Shown: piece after piece, positions 25,886 through 34,868 of the stretch
Numbering within the stretch: the first letter of the stretch is position 1
Layout of the letters: every line of letters starts with the position of its first letter
Assembly (NCBI GenBank): GCA_016208975.1
Contig: JACQXA010000001.1
Coordinates: 127,834-191,833, forward strand
Length of the DNA: 64,000 nt
Source: Nitrospinota bacterium
GTDB lineage: Bacteria; Nitrospinota_A; UBA7883; JACRLM01
Reading direction: 5' to 3'
Made by a program: the position numbers and the translations under genes
Notes under the pieces: model-generated
What the model was told of the DNA's origin: nothing
What the model saw: the letters and a program-made list of their open reading frames with translations, nothing else
The model's database searches: none

Positions 25886-28120
25886 ATGATGGAAAAAATT
25901 GAACTGGGCGTCGCGGGGATGACCTGCGCGGCCTGTGTGCGGCGGGTGGAGAACACCATTAAAAAAGGCCCCGGCGTGGGCGAGGTGAGCGTAAATCTGG
26001 CTACCGAGTCGGCCACCATCGAATTTGACGGCTCCTCCATAGGCCTGGACGGGTTGAAAAACCTGGTGAAAACCGCCGGTTACGAGCCTTACGACATAGT
26101 GGATGAAGACACCGGAGCCGACAGGCTCCGCAAAAGCGAGGAATATTCGCGGGCTTTACGCAATTTTGTTTCATCGGCCCTTCTCACGGCTCCGGTGATG
26201 CTACTGTCCATGCGGCACATGACCCCCTGGGGGCACGGCATTCCGGATTCTTCCGCCGACATTATCATGTTCATCTTCACCACACAGGTAATGTTCTGGG
26301 CCGGGTCGCAATTTATCACCGGCGCGGTGAAGGCGGCCAAACGGTTTACGTCGGACATGAACACCCTTATCTTCGTGGGCACGCAATCCGCCTACGCGTA
26401 TTCCACGGTCGCCTCTTTCGCTCCGGATGCTATCTCGGTGGCGGGCGAAACACCGCCGGTCTATTTTGAAACCGCCGCAATGATTATCACCCTGATCCTT
26501 ATGGGCAAATATCTGGAGGCCCGGGCCAAAGGCAGAGCCTCGGAAGCCATTAGAAAGCTTATGGATTTGCGCCCAAAAACCGCCCGGATAATCCGTGACG
26601 GCGTGGAACTTGAAATCCCCGTGGCCCAGGCGCGGGTGGGCGACATGGTCATTATCCGGCCAGGTGAATCGGCCCCGGTGGACGGCGTGGTCACCGAAGG
26701 CTCCACGGCAGTGGATGAGTCCATGATCACCGGCGAATCCATCCCTGCGGAAAAAACCGCGGGGGACAAAATAATCGGTGGTTCCATCAATAAAACCGGA
26801 TCGGTGATTTTCAAGGCCACGTCCATCGGGTCGCGCACGGTCCTGTCGCAGATAATCCGGCTGGTGCGCGAGGCCCAGGGCACGAAAGCCCCGGCGCAAA
26901 AAATGGCGGATACCATATCCTCCTATTTCGTGCCCATCGTGATGATAGTGGCGGCGGCCACGTTCTTCGCCTGGTACTGGTTTGGGCCTGAACCAGCGTT
27001 CACCCGGGCGCTGGTGAGTTTTGTTTCTGTATTGATAATCGCTTGCCCATGCGCCCTGGGACTGGCCACGCCCACGGCCATAATGGTTGGGACCGGCAAA
27101 GGCGCCGAGTTGGGAGTATTGATAAGGAACGGCGAGGCGCTGGAGAAATCGGCCCGGATAAAGGTAATAGCGTTGGATAAAACCGGCACCATAACCAAAG
27201 GCGAGCCGTCGGTTACAGCTTTGGCTACGGCTGATGGCGTTGAAGAACGTGAACTGGTGGCTTTGGCGGCGGCGGTGGAGAAACGTTCCGAGCATCCATT
27301 GGGGATGGCCATCGTGAAACGGGCCGGGGAGATGAAACTTGCGGTGGATGATGTGAAAGATTTCCGCTCTTTCACCGGCGCGGGAGTATCGGGTACGGTG
27401 AACGGAAATAAATTGCTGGTGGGCTCCATGAAGATAATGGAAGAATCCGGGGTGGATGTCTCCCCTCTTTCCAAGGCTTCTTCCGAAATGTCCAGCCGGG
27501 GCGCGTCGCCCCTGTTCGTGGCGAAAAACGGCGAGGCGCTGGGTGTTATTGCGGTTGAGGACACGATAAAACCTGAATCGGTTACCGCCATCCGGGATTT
27601 CCATAACCGTGGCATGACCGTGGTGATGATAACCGGAGACAACGAAAAAACCGCCGGAACCATAGGCGCCCAGGTTGGTATAGACCGGGTGCTGGCCAAC
27701 GTAACCCCCGATAGAAAGGTGGAGGCGGTTGATAGCCTTAAATCGGACGGGTTCGGAGTGGCCATGGCCGGGGATGGAATAAACGATGCGCCAGCCCTGG
27801 CCCGCGCCGATGTGGGATTCGCCATGGGTGGCGGAACGGATATAGCCATGGAGGCTGGTGATATCGTGCTGATGTCTGGCAACCTTCACGGCGTGATAAC
27901 GGCGCTGGAGCTGGGCCGGGCCACTTTAAGGGTTATAAGGCAAAACCTGTTCTGGGCCTTCGCCTATAATGTTATTCTCATCCCCGTTGCCGCCGGAGCC
28001 CTATATCCGCTATGGGGCTTCACGTTGAATCCCATGCTGGCCGCCGCGGCCATGGCTTTCTCATCGGTAAGCGTTGTAAGCAACTCCCTGCGGCTTAAAA
28101 CATTCCGCCTGCCTTCGTAA
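25886..28120 (+). CDS. copA: Copper-exporting P1B-type ATPase
   Basis: It is a 744-residue inner-membrane pump for Cu(I). One heavy-metal-associated domain with GMTCAAC (Cys14, Cys17) is followed by membrane helices, the actuator TGES (MITGESIP), the transport motif IIACPCALGLATP (near 385), the phosphorylation site DKTGT (near 431), SEHPLG and GDGINDAPAL. The last helices carry AFAYNVILIP and MAFSSVSVVSNSL, the Asn-Tyr-type and Met-Ser signature of the Cu(I) subgroup. All catalytic residues are present. ATG 25889 is an equally good start. No copper regulator or chaperone gene is adjacent. Confidence 0.95.
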   Translation: MMEKIELGVAGMTCAACVRRVENTIKKGPGVGEVSVNLATESATIEFDGSSIGLDGLKNLVKTAGYEPYDIVDEDTGADRLRKSEEYSRALRNFVSSALLTAPVMLLSMRHMTPWGHGIPDSSADIIMFIFTTQVMFWAGSQFITGAVKAAKRFTSDMNTLIFVGTQSAYAYSTVASFAPDAISVAGETPPVYFETAAMIITLILMGKYLEARAKGRASEAIRKLMDLRPKTARIIRDGVELEIPVAQARVGDMVIIRPGESAPVDGVVTEGSTAVDESMITGESIPAEKTAGDKIIGGSINKTGSVIFKATSIGSRTVLSQIIRLVREAQGTKAPAQKMADTISSYFVPIVMIVAAATFFAWYWFGPEPAFTRALVSFVSVLIIACPCALGLATPTAIMVGTGKGAELGVLIRNGEALEKSARIKVIALDKTGTITKGEPSVTALATADGVEERELVALAAAVEKRSEHPLGMAIVKRAGEMKLAVDDVKDFRSFTGAGVSGTVNGNKLLVGSMKIMEESGVDVSPLSKASSEMSSRGASPLFVAKNGEALGVIAVEDTIKPESVTAIRDFHNRGMTVVMITGDNEKTAGTIGAQVGIDRVLANVTPDRKVEAVDSLKSDGFGVAMAGDGINDAPALARADVGFAMGGGTDIAMEAGDIVLMSGNLHGVITALELGRATLRVIRQNLFWAFAYNVILIPVAAGALYPLWGFTLNPMLAAAAMAFSSVSVVSNSLRLKTFRLPS

Positions 28121-28172
28121 CGCAATATTCCTGCCCGGCTTCTGAAAAAGTTCTAAAATCAGGCCGATAGGC

Positions 28173-28216
28173 TATAATGCTTCGAATATTTAACAGCACG
28201 CCAAAGGGGGCGCCGA
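28173..28216 (+). promoter_or_regulatory. Probable -10 box and ribosome site for pfk
   Basis: A perfect TATAAT at 28173-28178 has GTTCTA 17 bases upstream as a poor -35. AAAGGGGG at 28203-28210 is a strong ribosome-binding site before ATG 28217. Confidence 0.55.
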
Positions 28217-29296
28217 ATGCGAATAGGAGTGCTTACCGGTGGGGGCGATTGCCCCGGTTTAAACGCCGTTATCCGGGCGGTGGTCAAGACCGCCGAGCAT
28301 GAGTATCACGATGAAGTTTACGGGATCCGCGATGGGTTCTCGGGATTGATAAACAACCGGATCCACCCGCTGGACCTGGCCAGGGTTTCAGGTCTTATCT
28401 CCCGGGGTGGCACCATCCTGGGTTCGTCCAACCGCGACAATCCCTTCAAATACGCCGAATATAACGGCGGATCGTACAAAGAGGTGGACGTTTCCGACCG
28501 GGTTATAGAAAACATAAAGAAGAGCAATCTGGACTGTTTGATAGTTATCGGCGGCGACGGAACCCAGGCCATTGCCCACCAGTTTTTCCAGCGGGGTATA
28601 AACGTAATCGGCATACCCAAGACCATAGACAACGACTTGGGCTCCACCGAAATAACATTCGGTCACGACACCGCAGTGAATACCGTGATGGACGCGCTGG
28701 ACAAGATTCAGACCACCGCCGAGTCGCACCACCGGATAATGGTTGTGGAGGTGATGGGGCGGGACGCAGGATGGATAGCCATGGCCGCGGGCATGGCGGG
28801 CGGGGCGCACATAATACTTATCCCCGAAATAGCTTTCGATATCGAGAAAATCGCCCAGAAGATTTATGAACGCAAAGGGCGCGGCAAACATTTCACCGTG
28901 ATAGTGGTGGCCGAGGGGGCCAAAATGGCCGGCCAGGACAGGGTTGTAAAAAGAATAGTGGAAGGCTCCGCCGAAAAAGTCCGTTTGGGGGGTATTGGCG
29001 AATTCGTGGCCAACGAGCTGGAACGGCTTACCCATGTGGAAACCCGTTGCACGGTGCTGGGGCACATCCAGCGGGGCGGGAGCCCATCGGCTTTCGACAG
29101 GATACTGGCCACCCGTTACGGCTCGGCGGCGGTGGTTTTCGCCCACGAGGGCAAGTTCGGCCACATGGCGGCGTTGCGTACCCCGGAGATCGTGGCGGTG
29201 CCGTTATCCGAAGCCCTGCACAAAATGAAGAACGTTGAGCCGGGGGGAAACCATATTTTGACCGCCCGCCAGGTGGGCATAAGTTTCGGCGACTAA
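28217..29296 (+). CDS. 6-phosphofructokinase
   Basis: The 359-residue enzyme phosphorylates fructose-6-phosphate. Motifs: LTGGGDCPGLNAVIR, the donor loop IGGDGT (112-116), catalytic PKTIDND (134-140), MGRDAGWIA and HIQRGGSPSAFDR. The residue after GGD is Gly, as in ATP enzymes, while the residue before TIDND is Lys135, as in pyrophosphate enzymes; this mixed signature is known in the long-chain group of actinobacterial and other ATP-PFKs. ATP use is more likely, but not certain. RibF begins 31 bases later. Confidence 0.93.
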   Translation: MRIGVLTGGGDCPGLNAVIRAVVKTAEHEYHDEVYGIRDGFSGLINNRIHPLDLARVSGLISRGGTILGSSNRDNPFKYAEYNGGSYKEVDVSDRVIENIKKSNLDCLIVIGGDGTQAIAHQFFQRGINVIGIPKTIDNDLGSTEITFGHDTAVNTVMDALDKIQTTAESHHRIMVVEVMGRDAGWIAMAAGMAGGAHIILIPEIAFDIEKIAQKIYERKGRGKHFTVIVVAEGAKMAGQDRVVKRIVEGSAEKVRLGGIGEFVANELERLTHVETRCTVLGHIQRGGSPSAFDRILATRYGSAAVVFAHEGKFGHMAALRTPEIVAVPLSEALHKMKNVEPGGNHILTARQVGISFGD

Positions 29297-29327
29297 TGCC
29301 GTCAAGGCCTTCCACCGTCACCGTTAT

Positions 29328-30314
29328 ATGCAGGTAATACGAGGAATCCGCAACCTGACCGGGGCGCCGGTAAACCCGGTGGTGACGCTTGGCAATTTCG
29401 ACGGCGTCCACGCCGGGCACCAGAAAATATTCGAAGAGGTAAAAAGCCACGCCCGTAAAATCGGCGGCTCGGCGGTGGTTTACACGTTCGACCCACATCC
29501 GTTGAAAATCCTGGCGCCGGAGCAGAACATCACCCTGCTCACCACTTTCAAGAAGAAGATGGAGCTCATAGCCGCTTACGGCATGGAAATGACCATCTGC
29601 GCCGATTTCACCCGCGCATTCGCCCGCATGCACCCGCGCGATTTCGCCTTAAAGTTGAAAAACGGATTGAACATGGAGTCGGTCTTCGTGGGGCACGACT
29701 ATTCTTTCGGCCAGGCCAAGGCGGGCGGCATAGACTATCTGAAAAAGATGGGGGACGAACTGGGATTCAAGGTTTATGTGGTGGACGAGGTGATGGTGGA
29801 TGGGGAGCGGGTGTCTTCCACTGTCATAAGAAACCTGCTGAACAATGGGGATATCCTTGGAGCCAACCGCAGGCTGAACCGGTGCTACTCCATAGCCGGA
29901 AAAGTGGTTTCCGGCTATCAGCGGGGCCGGGCCATAGGGTTTCCCACCGCAAACCTGGAAACGCCATATGAAGTTATCCCGGCGGTGGGTGTTTACGCCG
30001 TGTTCATCCGTATAGGCGCGGGCCAATGGTTCGAGGGGGTGGTGAACATAGGTTACAACCCCACATTTAACCGGGACGATTTTATAGTGGAAGCCCATCT
30101 GCTGGATCATAGCGACGATATTTACGGCAAAGAGATTGAGGTATATTTTGCGGACCGCTTGAGGGACGAGACACGGTTCACAAACGTTGATGAATTAAAG
30201 CGGCAGATAGCCGAGGACATAGAGAACGCCAGAAAAGCGCTGGAGAGGCAAAAGTTATCCGGAGGTATCATAGACCCCAGGGAAAGCCCGCTTACAAGAC
30301 AACTCCCAGGCTAG
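29328..30314 (+). CDS. ribF: Bifunctional riboflavin kinase/FAD synthetase
   Basis: The protein is 328 residues and makes FMN and FAD. The N-terminal adenylyltransferase has TLGNFDGVHAGHQ (HxGH), YTFDPHP, and VGHDYSFGQAKAG, ending at VSSTVIRNLL. The C-terminal riboflavin kinase begins near 185 with GRAIGFPTANLE (ATP/Mg loop), VYAVFI and NIGYNPTF, and closes with the helix DETRFTNVDELKRQIAEDIENARKAL. Both halves look complete. It probably shares a transcript with pfk and the following cyclase gene. Confidence 0.96.
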   Translation: MQVIRGIRNLTGAPVNPVVTLGNFDGVHAGHQKIFEEVKSHARKIGGSAVVYTFDPHPLKILAPEQNITLLTTFKKKMELIAAYGMEMTICADFTRAFARMHPRDFALKLKNGLNMESVFVGHDYSFGQAKAGGIDYLKKMGDELGFKVYVVDEVMVDGERVSSTVIRNLLNNGDILGANRRLNRCYSIAGKVVSGYQRGRAIGFPTANLETPYEVIPAVGVYAVFIRIGAGQWFEGVVNIGYNPTFNRDDFIVEAHLLDHSDDIYGKEIEVYFADRLRDETRFTNVDELKRQIAEDIENARKALERQKLSGGIIDPRESPLTRQLPG

Positions 30315-30333
30315 GGCAACAAGGTTAAAATCC

Positions 30334-31827
30334 ATGGCGGACATGCGCAAGGGCAGAGAATTGGGGCCGGCGTCAATCATCCCGGTAAAAACTTACGAGA
30401 AACGGCGGCTAATCCTCCTGCTTTGCGTTCTTCTGGCGGGAGGGTTCGTGGCCACAAGCCTGGCCAGTTATTTCGTTTCAAAGTCATTAATGCGGGAGGC
30501 CTTGGTCTCCCGCGAACTGCCGCTTACTTCGGACAACATCTATTCCGAGATCCAGCGGGACCTTTTACGCCCCATTTTCATCTCATCGCTGATGGCGCAG
30601 GACACATTCCTGCGGGACTGGGCGCTGGCCGGAGAAAAAGGCGATGATGCCGTAACCCATTATCTGGATGAGATAATGAAGAAATATGGGATGTTCACCA
30701 CCTTTTTCATATCGGAAAAGACGAGGGTTTATTATCACGCCAGCGGCATTTTGAAAAAAGTGCGGGAGGATGAGCCCAGGGACTTGTGGTATTGGCGGGT
30801 TCGTAAAATGTCCCAGGACTACGAACTGAACGTGGATCCGGACATGGCCCACCGGGACACCATGACCATTTTCATCAACTACCGTGTGCTTGATTACCAG
30901 GGGAATTTTATAGGGATAACCGGCGTTGGGCTGGCGGTGGACTCGGTGCGGGGTATTATCGAAAACTATCAACAGCGCTACCAGCGGAACGTTTTTTTCA
31001 TCAACAAAGATGGTGATGTGGTGATTAAGGCCGCCGGGGTATATGACAATTTCAAGAAGCTGGAGCAAATACCCGGCTACGGCCCGCTGACCCGGGAAAT
31101 CCTCTCTGCTGACCATGGTTCGTTCCACTATCGCAGGGACGGCGATACGGTGCAGGTGAACTCCCGGTATATCCCGGAGTTAAATTGGCGCCTTATCGTG
31201 GAGCAGTCGGAAGACCCATCCCTTGCAACCCTGCGCCAAACGTTGTGGCTTAACCTGGGGGTGTGTCTTGTGGTTTCGATAGTGATATTGGTAGCCGCAA
31301 GCCTGACGGTGAACTATTACCAGGGGCGGCTTGAGATACTGGCAACCACAGACAAACTAAGCGGCTTGTATAACCGGCGCGCTTTCGAAGTTTTATTCGA
31401 ACAGTCCTTGAAAGAAAACGAACGTCTGCCCATGACGCTTTCGGTAATCCTGTTCGACGTTGATTATTTCAAGAGCATAAACGACACATACGGCCACGCC
31501 ACCGGGGACCGCGCCATCGCTGAATTGGCGAAGATACTGCTCGCGAATATACGCGCTTCAGACATAGCCTGCAGATGGGGCGGGGAGGAGTTTCTGGCGC
31601 TGGCGCGGGATTGCGACACGAAACGGGCTTTTGAACTGGCGGAGAAACTGCGTCATGTTGTGGAAACTTCACCCATGGACATAAACGGTGAAACGATCCG
31701 GATGACTGTAAGCCTTGGTGTGGCCGAACACGCCCATGGCGAATCCATGGATCAATTGCTCCACAGGGCCGACCAGGCCATGTACGCGGCGAAGGAAGCC
31801 GGAAGAAACAGGACGATAATCGGGTGA
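30334..31827 (+). CDS. Membrane diguanylate cyclase with periplasmic Cache sensor
   Basis: The 497-residue protein has membrane helices near 28-50 and 305-327. Between them is a roughly 250-residue periplasmic region of dCache type (MTIFINYRVLDYQGNFIGITGVGLAVDSV, FFINKDGDVVIKA, GSFHYRRDG). The cytoplasmic GGDEF domain (330-497) has FDVDYFKSINDTYGHATGD and CRWGGEEF, both active; the product-inhibition site RASD is intact five residues before GGEEF. It makes cyclic di-GMP in response to a periplasmic ligand. It follows ribF by 19 bases. Confidence 0.93.
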   Translation: MADMRKGRELGPASIIPVKTYEKRRLILLLCVLLAGGFVATSLASYFVSKSLMREALVSRELPLTSDNIYSEIQRDLLRPIFISSLMAQDTFLRDWALAGEKGDDAVTHYLDEIMKKYGMFTTFFISEKTRVYYHASGILKKVREDEPRDLWYWRVRKMSQDYELNVDPDMAHRDTMTIFINYRVLDYQGNFIGITGVGLAVDSVRGIIENYQQRYQRNVFFINKDGDVVIKAAGVYDNFKKLEQIPGYGPLTREILSADHGSFHYRRDGDTVQVNSRYIPELNWRLIVEQSEDPSLATLRQTLWLNLGVCLVVSIVILVAASLTVNYYQGRLEILATTDKLSGLYNRRAFEVLFEQSLKENERLPMTLSVILFDVDYFKSINDTYGHATGDRAIAELAKILLANIRASDIACRWGGEEFLALARDCDTKRAFELAEKLRHVVETSPMDINGETIRMTVSLGVAEHAHGESMDQLLHRADQAMYAAKEAGRNRTIIG

Positions 31828-31843
31828 TGGTATGGAAACTCCC

Positions 31844-31867
31844 CCGGGGAACCCTATGGCTCCCCGG
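31844..31867. other. GC-rich stem-loop between converging genes
   Basis: The 7-bp stem CCGGGGA/TCCCCGG (31844-31850 with 31861-31867) lies between the cyclase stop and the asd stop. Neither side has a T run, so termination is uncertain. Confidence 0.4.
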
Positions 31868-31876
31868 CGGGTGATA

Positions 31877-32893
31877 TTACATCTGTAGCAGTTTCTCGGC
31901 TATCTGAACGGCGTTCAGCGCCGCGCCTTTGCGGATGTTGTCGGACACAATCCACATGTTAAGCCCGTGGGGCACGGTGTCGTCTATCCTGATCCGGCCA
32001 ACGTAAACCGGATCTTTCCCCGCCGCTTCCACAGCCAGAGGGTAGATGAGCCTCGAGGGGTCGTCCTTAAGCTCCACACCGGGGGCGTTGGAAAGAAGCT
32101 CCCGCGCCTTCTCCGGGGAGATGGGGCGTTCAAACTCCAGGTTCACGCTTTCGGAATGGCTGTAAAACACCGGAACGCGCACGGCGGTGGCCGAGACTTT
32201 TATGGAGTCGTCCTCCATTATCTTCTTCGTCTCGTTCACCATCTTGATTTCTTCCTTGGTGTAGCCGCTTTCCAGGAAAGTGTCTATCTGCGGCAGACAG
32301 TTGAAGGCTATCTGGTGCGGATACACATGGGCCTCCACATCGCGCATGTTGAATATGTCGCGAGTCTGCTGGTCCAGCTCCTCAATGGCTTTTTTACCCG
32401 TGCCGGACACCGACTGGTAGGTGCTTACCACTATCCTTTTTATCCGGGCATAGTCGTGCAAGGGTTTCAGCGCCACCACCATCTGGATGGTGGAACAGTT
32501 GGGATTGGCGATTATCCCCTTGTGCCGCGCTATGGCCGACGGATTCACCTCCGGAACCACCAGCGGCGTTTCCGGATCCATCCTGAACGCGCTGGAATTG
32601 TCCACCACCACCGCGCCTGCCTTCACCGCGTGGGGGGCGAACTCCAGGCTACGGGACGCGCCCGCCGAAAACAGGGCGATGTCCACATTCTCAAAAGAGC
32701 CCGCCGTGAGTTCCTCCACATCGTACTCGTCTTCGCCAAAAGTCACTTTTTTGCCGACAGACCTGGAGGAAGCCAACGGAATGAAATCCGCCACGGGGAA
32801 CTTCCTTTGTTCCAGAACCTTCATCATCTCTTCGCCCACGGCGCCGGTGGCCCCGACAACCGCGACGTTATATAACCCCTTCTTTCTCATCAT
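31877..32893 (-). CDS. asd: Aspartate-semialdehyde dehydrogenase
   Basis: The 338-residue enzyme reduces aspartyl phosphate in the pathway to lysine/diaminopimelate, threonine and methionine. NADP fold: VVGATGAVGEEMMKVLEQR. The catalytic cysteine is in IIANPNCSTIQMV (near 130). STYQSVSGTGKKAIEEL is the substrate loop, and RVPVFYSHSESVNLEFERP follows with the active-site His. It lies 27 bases after leuB and is likely the second gene of an amino-acid operon. Confidence 0.97.
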   Translation of the reverse strand: MMRKKGLYNVAVVGATGAVGEEMMKVLEQRKFPVADFIPLASSRSVGKKVTFGEDEYDVEELTAGSFENVDIALFSAGASRSLEFAPHAVKAGAVVVDNSSAFRMDPETPLVVPEVNPSAIARHKGIIANPNCSTIQMVVALKPLHDYARIKRIVVSTYQSVSGTGKKAIEELDQQTRDIFNMRDVEAHVYPHQIAFNCLPQIDTFLESGYTKEEIKMVNETKKIMEDDSIKVSATAVRVPVFYSHSESVNLEFERPISPEKARELLSNAPGVELKDDPSRLIYPLAVEAAGKDPVYVGRIRIDDTVPHGLNMWIVSDNIRKGAALNAVQIAEKLLQM

Positions 32894-32920
32894 CGCCTCT
32901 TTTGAGCGTATGCGCCCATT

Positions 32921-33988
32921 TTAACCTATGGCCTGTTCGATAAGGCCGCCCATTTCCCTGGTATTCACCTTCTTCATACCATCGGAGTAGATGTCCGGCG
33001 TGCGGTATCCGCTGTCAAGCACCTTAGCCACCGCCGTCCCGATATCCTTCGCGGCCCCTGCGGCGTCGAAGGTATATTCGAGCATCATGGCCGCCGAGAG
33101 TATCATGGCGATGGGGTTGGCCTTCCCCTGCCCCGCTATGTCCGGCGCGGAGCCGTGGATGGGCTCGTACATCCCCTTCTTCCCGCATAACGACGCCGAG
33201 GGCAACATGCCTATGCTACCGGTGAGCATGGAAGCCTCGTCTGACAGGATGTCGCCAAAAATGTTGTTGGTGACTATCACGTCGAACTGTTTGGGCCAGC
33301 GGATCAACTGCATGGCGCAGTTGTCCACGTACATGTGCGAAAGCTCCACGTCCGGATAATCTTTGTGGATGCGGATCACCGTCTTGCGCCAAAGGCCGGA
33401 GCTTTCCAGCACGTTGGCCTTGTCCACCGAACACAGCTTTTTACCACGCTTCCGGGCCGCTTCAAAGGCGGCGCGGGCGATTCTTTCTATCTCCGGCGTG
33501 GTGTAAACCTCGGTGTTGAAACCGCGCTCGGTTCCATCCGCCAGGGTTTCAACGCCTTTGGGCTTGCCAAAGTAGATGCCGCCCACAAGCTCTCGCACCA
33601 CCATGATGTCCACCCCATCCACCACCTCCCGTTTCAGCGCGGAGGCGTCCACCAGGGCGGGATATACCTTAGCAGGGCGCAGGTTGGCGTATAAATCCAG
33701 TTCGCCGCGAAGGCCTAATAGCGCCCGTTCGGGACGGAGGCTATAATCGAGAGTATCCCATTTGGGGCCGCCCACGGCGCCCAGCAGTACCGCATCGGCC
33801 TCTTTCGCCACTTTAAGTGAATCATCCGGCAAAGGAGTTCCATATTGGTCATAAGCGCAACCGCCCACCAACCGTTTTTCAAGCTGGAGGTCTAATGAAT
33901 ACTTCTTGGCGACTTTATTTAAAACCTTTTCGGCTTCAACCATTACTTCAGGGCCGATACCGTCACCGGGCAAAACAGCAATTTTCAT
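32921..33988 (-). CDS. leuB: 3-isopropylmalate dehydrogenase
   Basis: The 355-residue enzyme of leucine synthesis oxidises and decarboxylates 3-isopropylmalate with NAD. It starts [15 protein letters not shown] at ATG 33988; in-frame TTG and GTG codons lie just upstream. Motifs: [30 protein letters not shown], the metal-site DNCAMQLI and [23 protein letters not shown], and the NAD loop [14 protein letters not shown]. The other leucine genes are not in the window; asd follows. Confidence 0.96.
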   Translation of the reverse strand: MKIAVLPGDGIGPEVMVEAEKVLNKVAKKYSLDLQLEKRLVGGCAYDQYGTPLPDDSLKVAKEADAVLLGAVGGPKWDTLDYSLRPERALLGLRGELDLYANLRPAKVYPALVDASALKREVVDGVDIMVVRELVGGIYFGKPKGVETLADGTERGFNTEVYTTPEIERIARAAFEAARKRGKKLCSVDKANVLESSGLWRKTVIRIHKDYPDVELSHMYVDNCAMQLIRWPKQFDVIVTNNIFGDILSDEASMLTGSIGMLPSASLCGKKGMYEPIHGSAPDIAGQGKANPIAMILSAAMMLEYTFDAAGAAKDIGTAVAKVLDSGYRTPDIYSDGMKKVNTREMGGLIEQAIG

Positions 33989-34337
33989 GGCCACTCGCAA
34001 ACCTTTCTAAAATTCTTCGAGGACGCTCAAATTGAACGAAAGTGTGCATTTTAGCAAAATAGAGGGCCAGGCCGAGAAAATAAATAAAACCAGGGTTAAA
34101 TTAACGTTATGGCCTGAATTATCAGCATGATACAGGCATATGCCCCACCATGTTGTTAACCCGGCAAACAATACCCATGTGAGGTTGATAACTTTTTGAT
34201 ATAATTGACGCTAAATTGGTTGGAATTTTGATAAAGTGCCACCCAAAATGTTCTTTAATTAGCTTGACATTATTCCCGGATTTGCTAACCATATATCTAG
34301 ATACCAGACAAAAGTCTAGAAGTGGAAACTCTGTAAA
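33989..34337. other. AT-rich intergenic region between divergent genes
   Basis: This space between leuB (minus) and the Xre-type gene (plus) has no supported gene. It holds an AT-rich tract with a near-consensus -35 (TTGACA, 34264-34269) and two TCTAGA boxes described separately. Confidence 0.5.
34264..34320 (+). promoter_or_regulatory. Candidate promoter and operator of the Xre-type regulator
   Basis: TTGACA at 34264-34269 is a consensus -35; the -10 is unclear (AT-rich, TAACCATATAT). Two copies of the palindrome TCTAGA lie at 34296-34301 and 34315-34320, 19 bp apart, just before the gene. Their place suggests binding by the encoded repressor itself. Confidence 0.45.
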
Positions 34338-34604
34338 ATGCATGGAAGCCTAACCGAGCAATTTGTGACTGTGAATATCGAACCGAAGATGAAAACGCCT
34401 AACAAGGTGAAAGAGTTCAGGGACAATCTTATGATGTCCAAGGCGGAGCTTGCCAGAAAAGCTGGAATCTCCGTTCAAACTCTCAACCGTATAGAGCGTG
34501 GCGAGCCTTGCCGGGTGGATACCCAGCGAAAGATCCTGGAGGCCTTAAACCTTACAGTGGAAGAGAAGGATAAAGTATTCACTCCCGGATCCGGCATCGG
34601 TTAG
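34338..34604 (+). CDS. Xre-family helix-turn-helix regulator
   Basis: It is 88 residues from ATG 34338, or 71 from ATG 34389; the shorter form covers the whole domain. KVKEFRDNLMMSKAELARKA and GISVQTLNRIERGEPCRVDT are the helix-turn-helix, followed by the closing helix RKILEALNLTVEEKDKVF. There is no ligand domain, so it is a minimal DNA-binding protein. An intrinsic terminator follows at 34638, so the gene is monocistronic. Target unknown; self-regulation through the upstream TCTAGA pair is possible. Confidence 0.85.
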   Translation: MHGSLTEQFVTVNIEPKMKTPNKVKEFRDNLMMSKAELARKAGISVQTLNRIERGEPCRVDTQRKILEALNLTVEEKDKVFTPGSGIG

Positions 34605-34637
34605 CCTGTAACCGCGGTACCCGCAAAATTCCCCAAC

Positions 34638-34661
34638 GGCCACATTAAGTGGCCTTTTTTT
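34638..34661 (+). terminator. Intrinsic terminator of the Xre-type gene
   Basis: Stem GGCCAC/GTGGCC with loop ATTAA, followed by seven T residues, 33 bases after the stop. Confidence 0.9.
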
Positions 34662-34691
34662 ATGCCATCCTTCATCTTTACCCTTGCTGGG

Positions 34692-34839
34692 GTGGTGTCC
34701 CAGTTTGAACATCAAATAATAGACAGATCCTTCACTTCGCTTGCGCTTCGCCCAGGATGACACTGTTATCAACGGCTTTTATATTGTCATTCTGAGCGTA
34801 AGTGAAGAATCTCCCCTGTACTTTCAAACTAGACATTAC
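34692..34839 (-). repeat. Fold-back element, copy G (reverse)
   Basis: It is 148 bp, from GTGGTGTCCCAGTTTGAA to TTTCAAACTAGACATTAC. Flanks CCTTGCTGGG and CCTTGAGGCA share the first five bases. It separates the Xre gene terminator from the LuxR-type gene. Confidence 0.88.
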
Positions 34840-34868
34840 CCTTGAGGCATATTATGATATATTTATAA

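Noticed and set aside
26201-27889. 562-codon minus-strand frame inside copA
   Set aside because: It is an antisense shadow; the composition (His, Arg, Gly rich) is unlike a protein and copA has every family motif.
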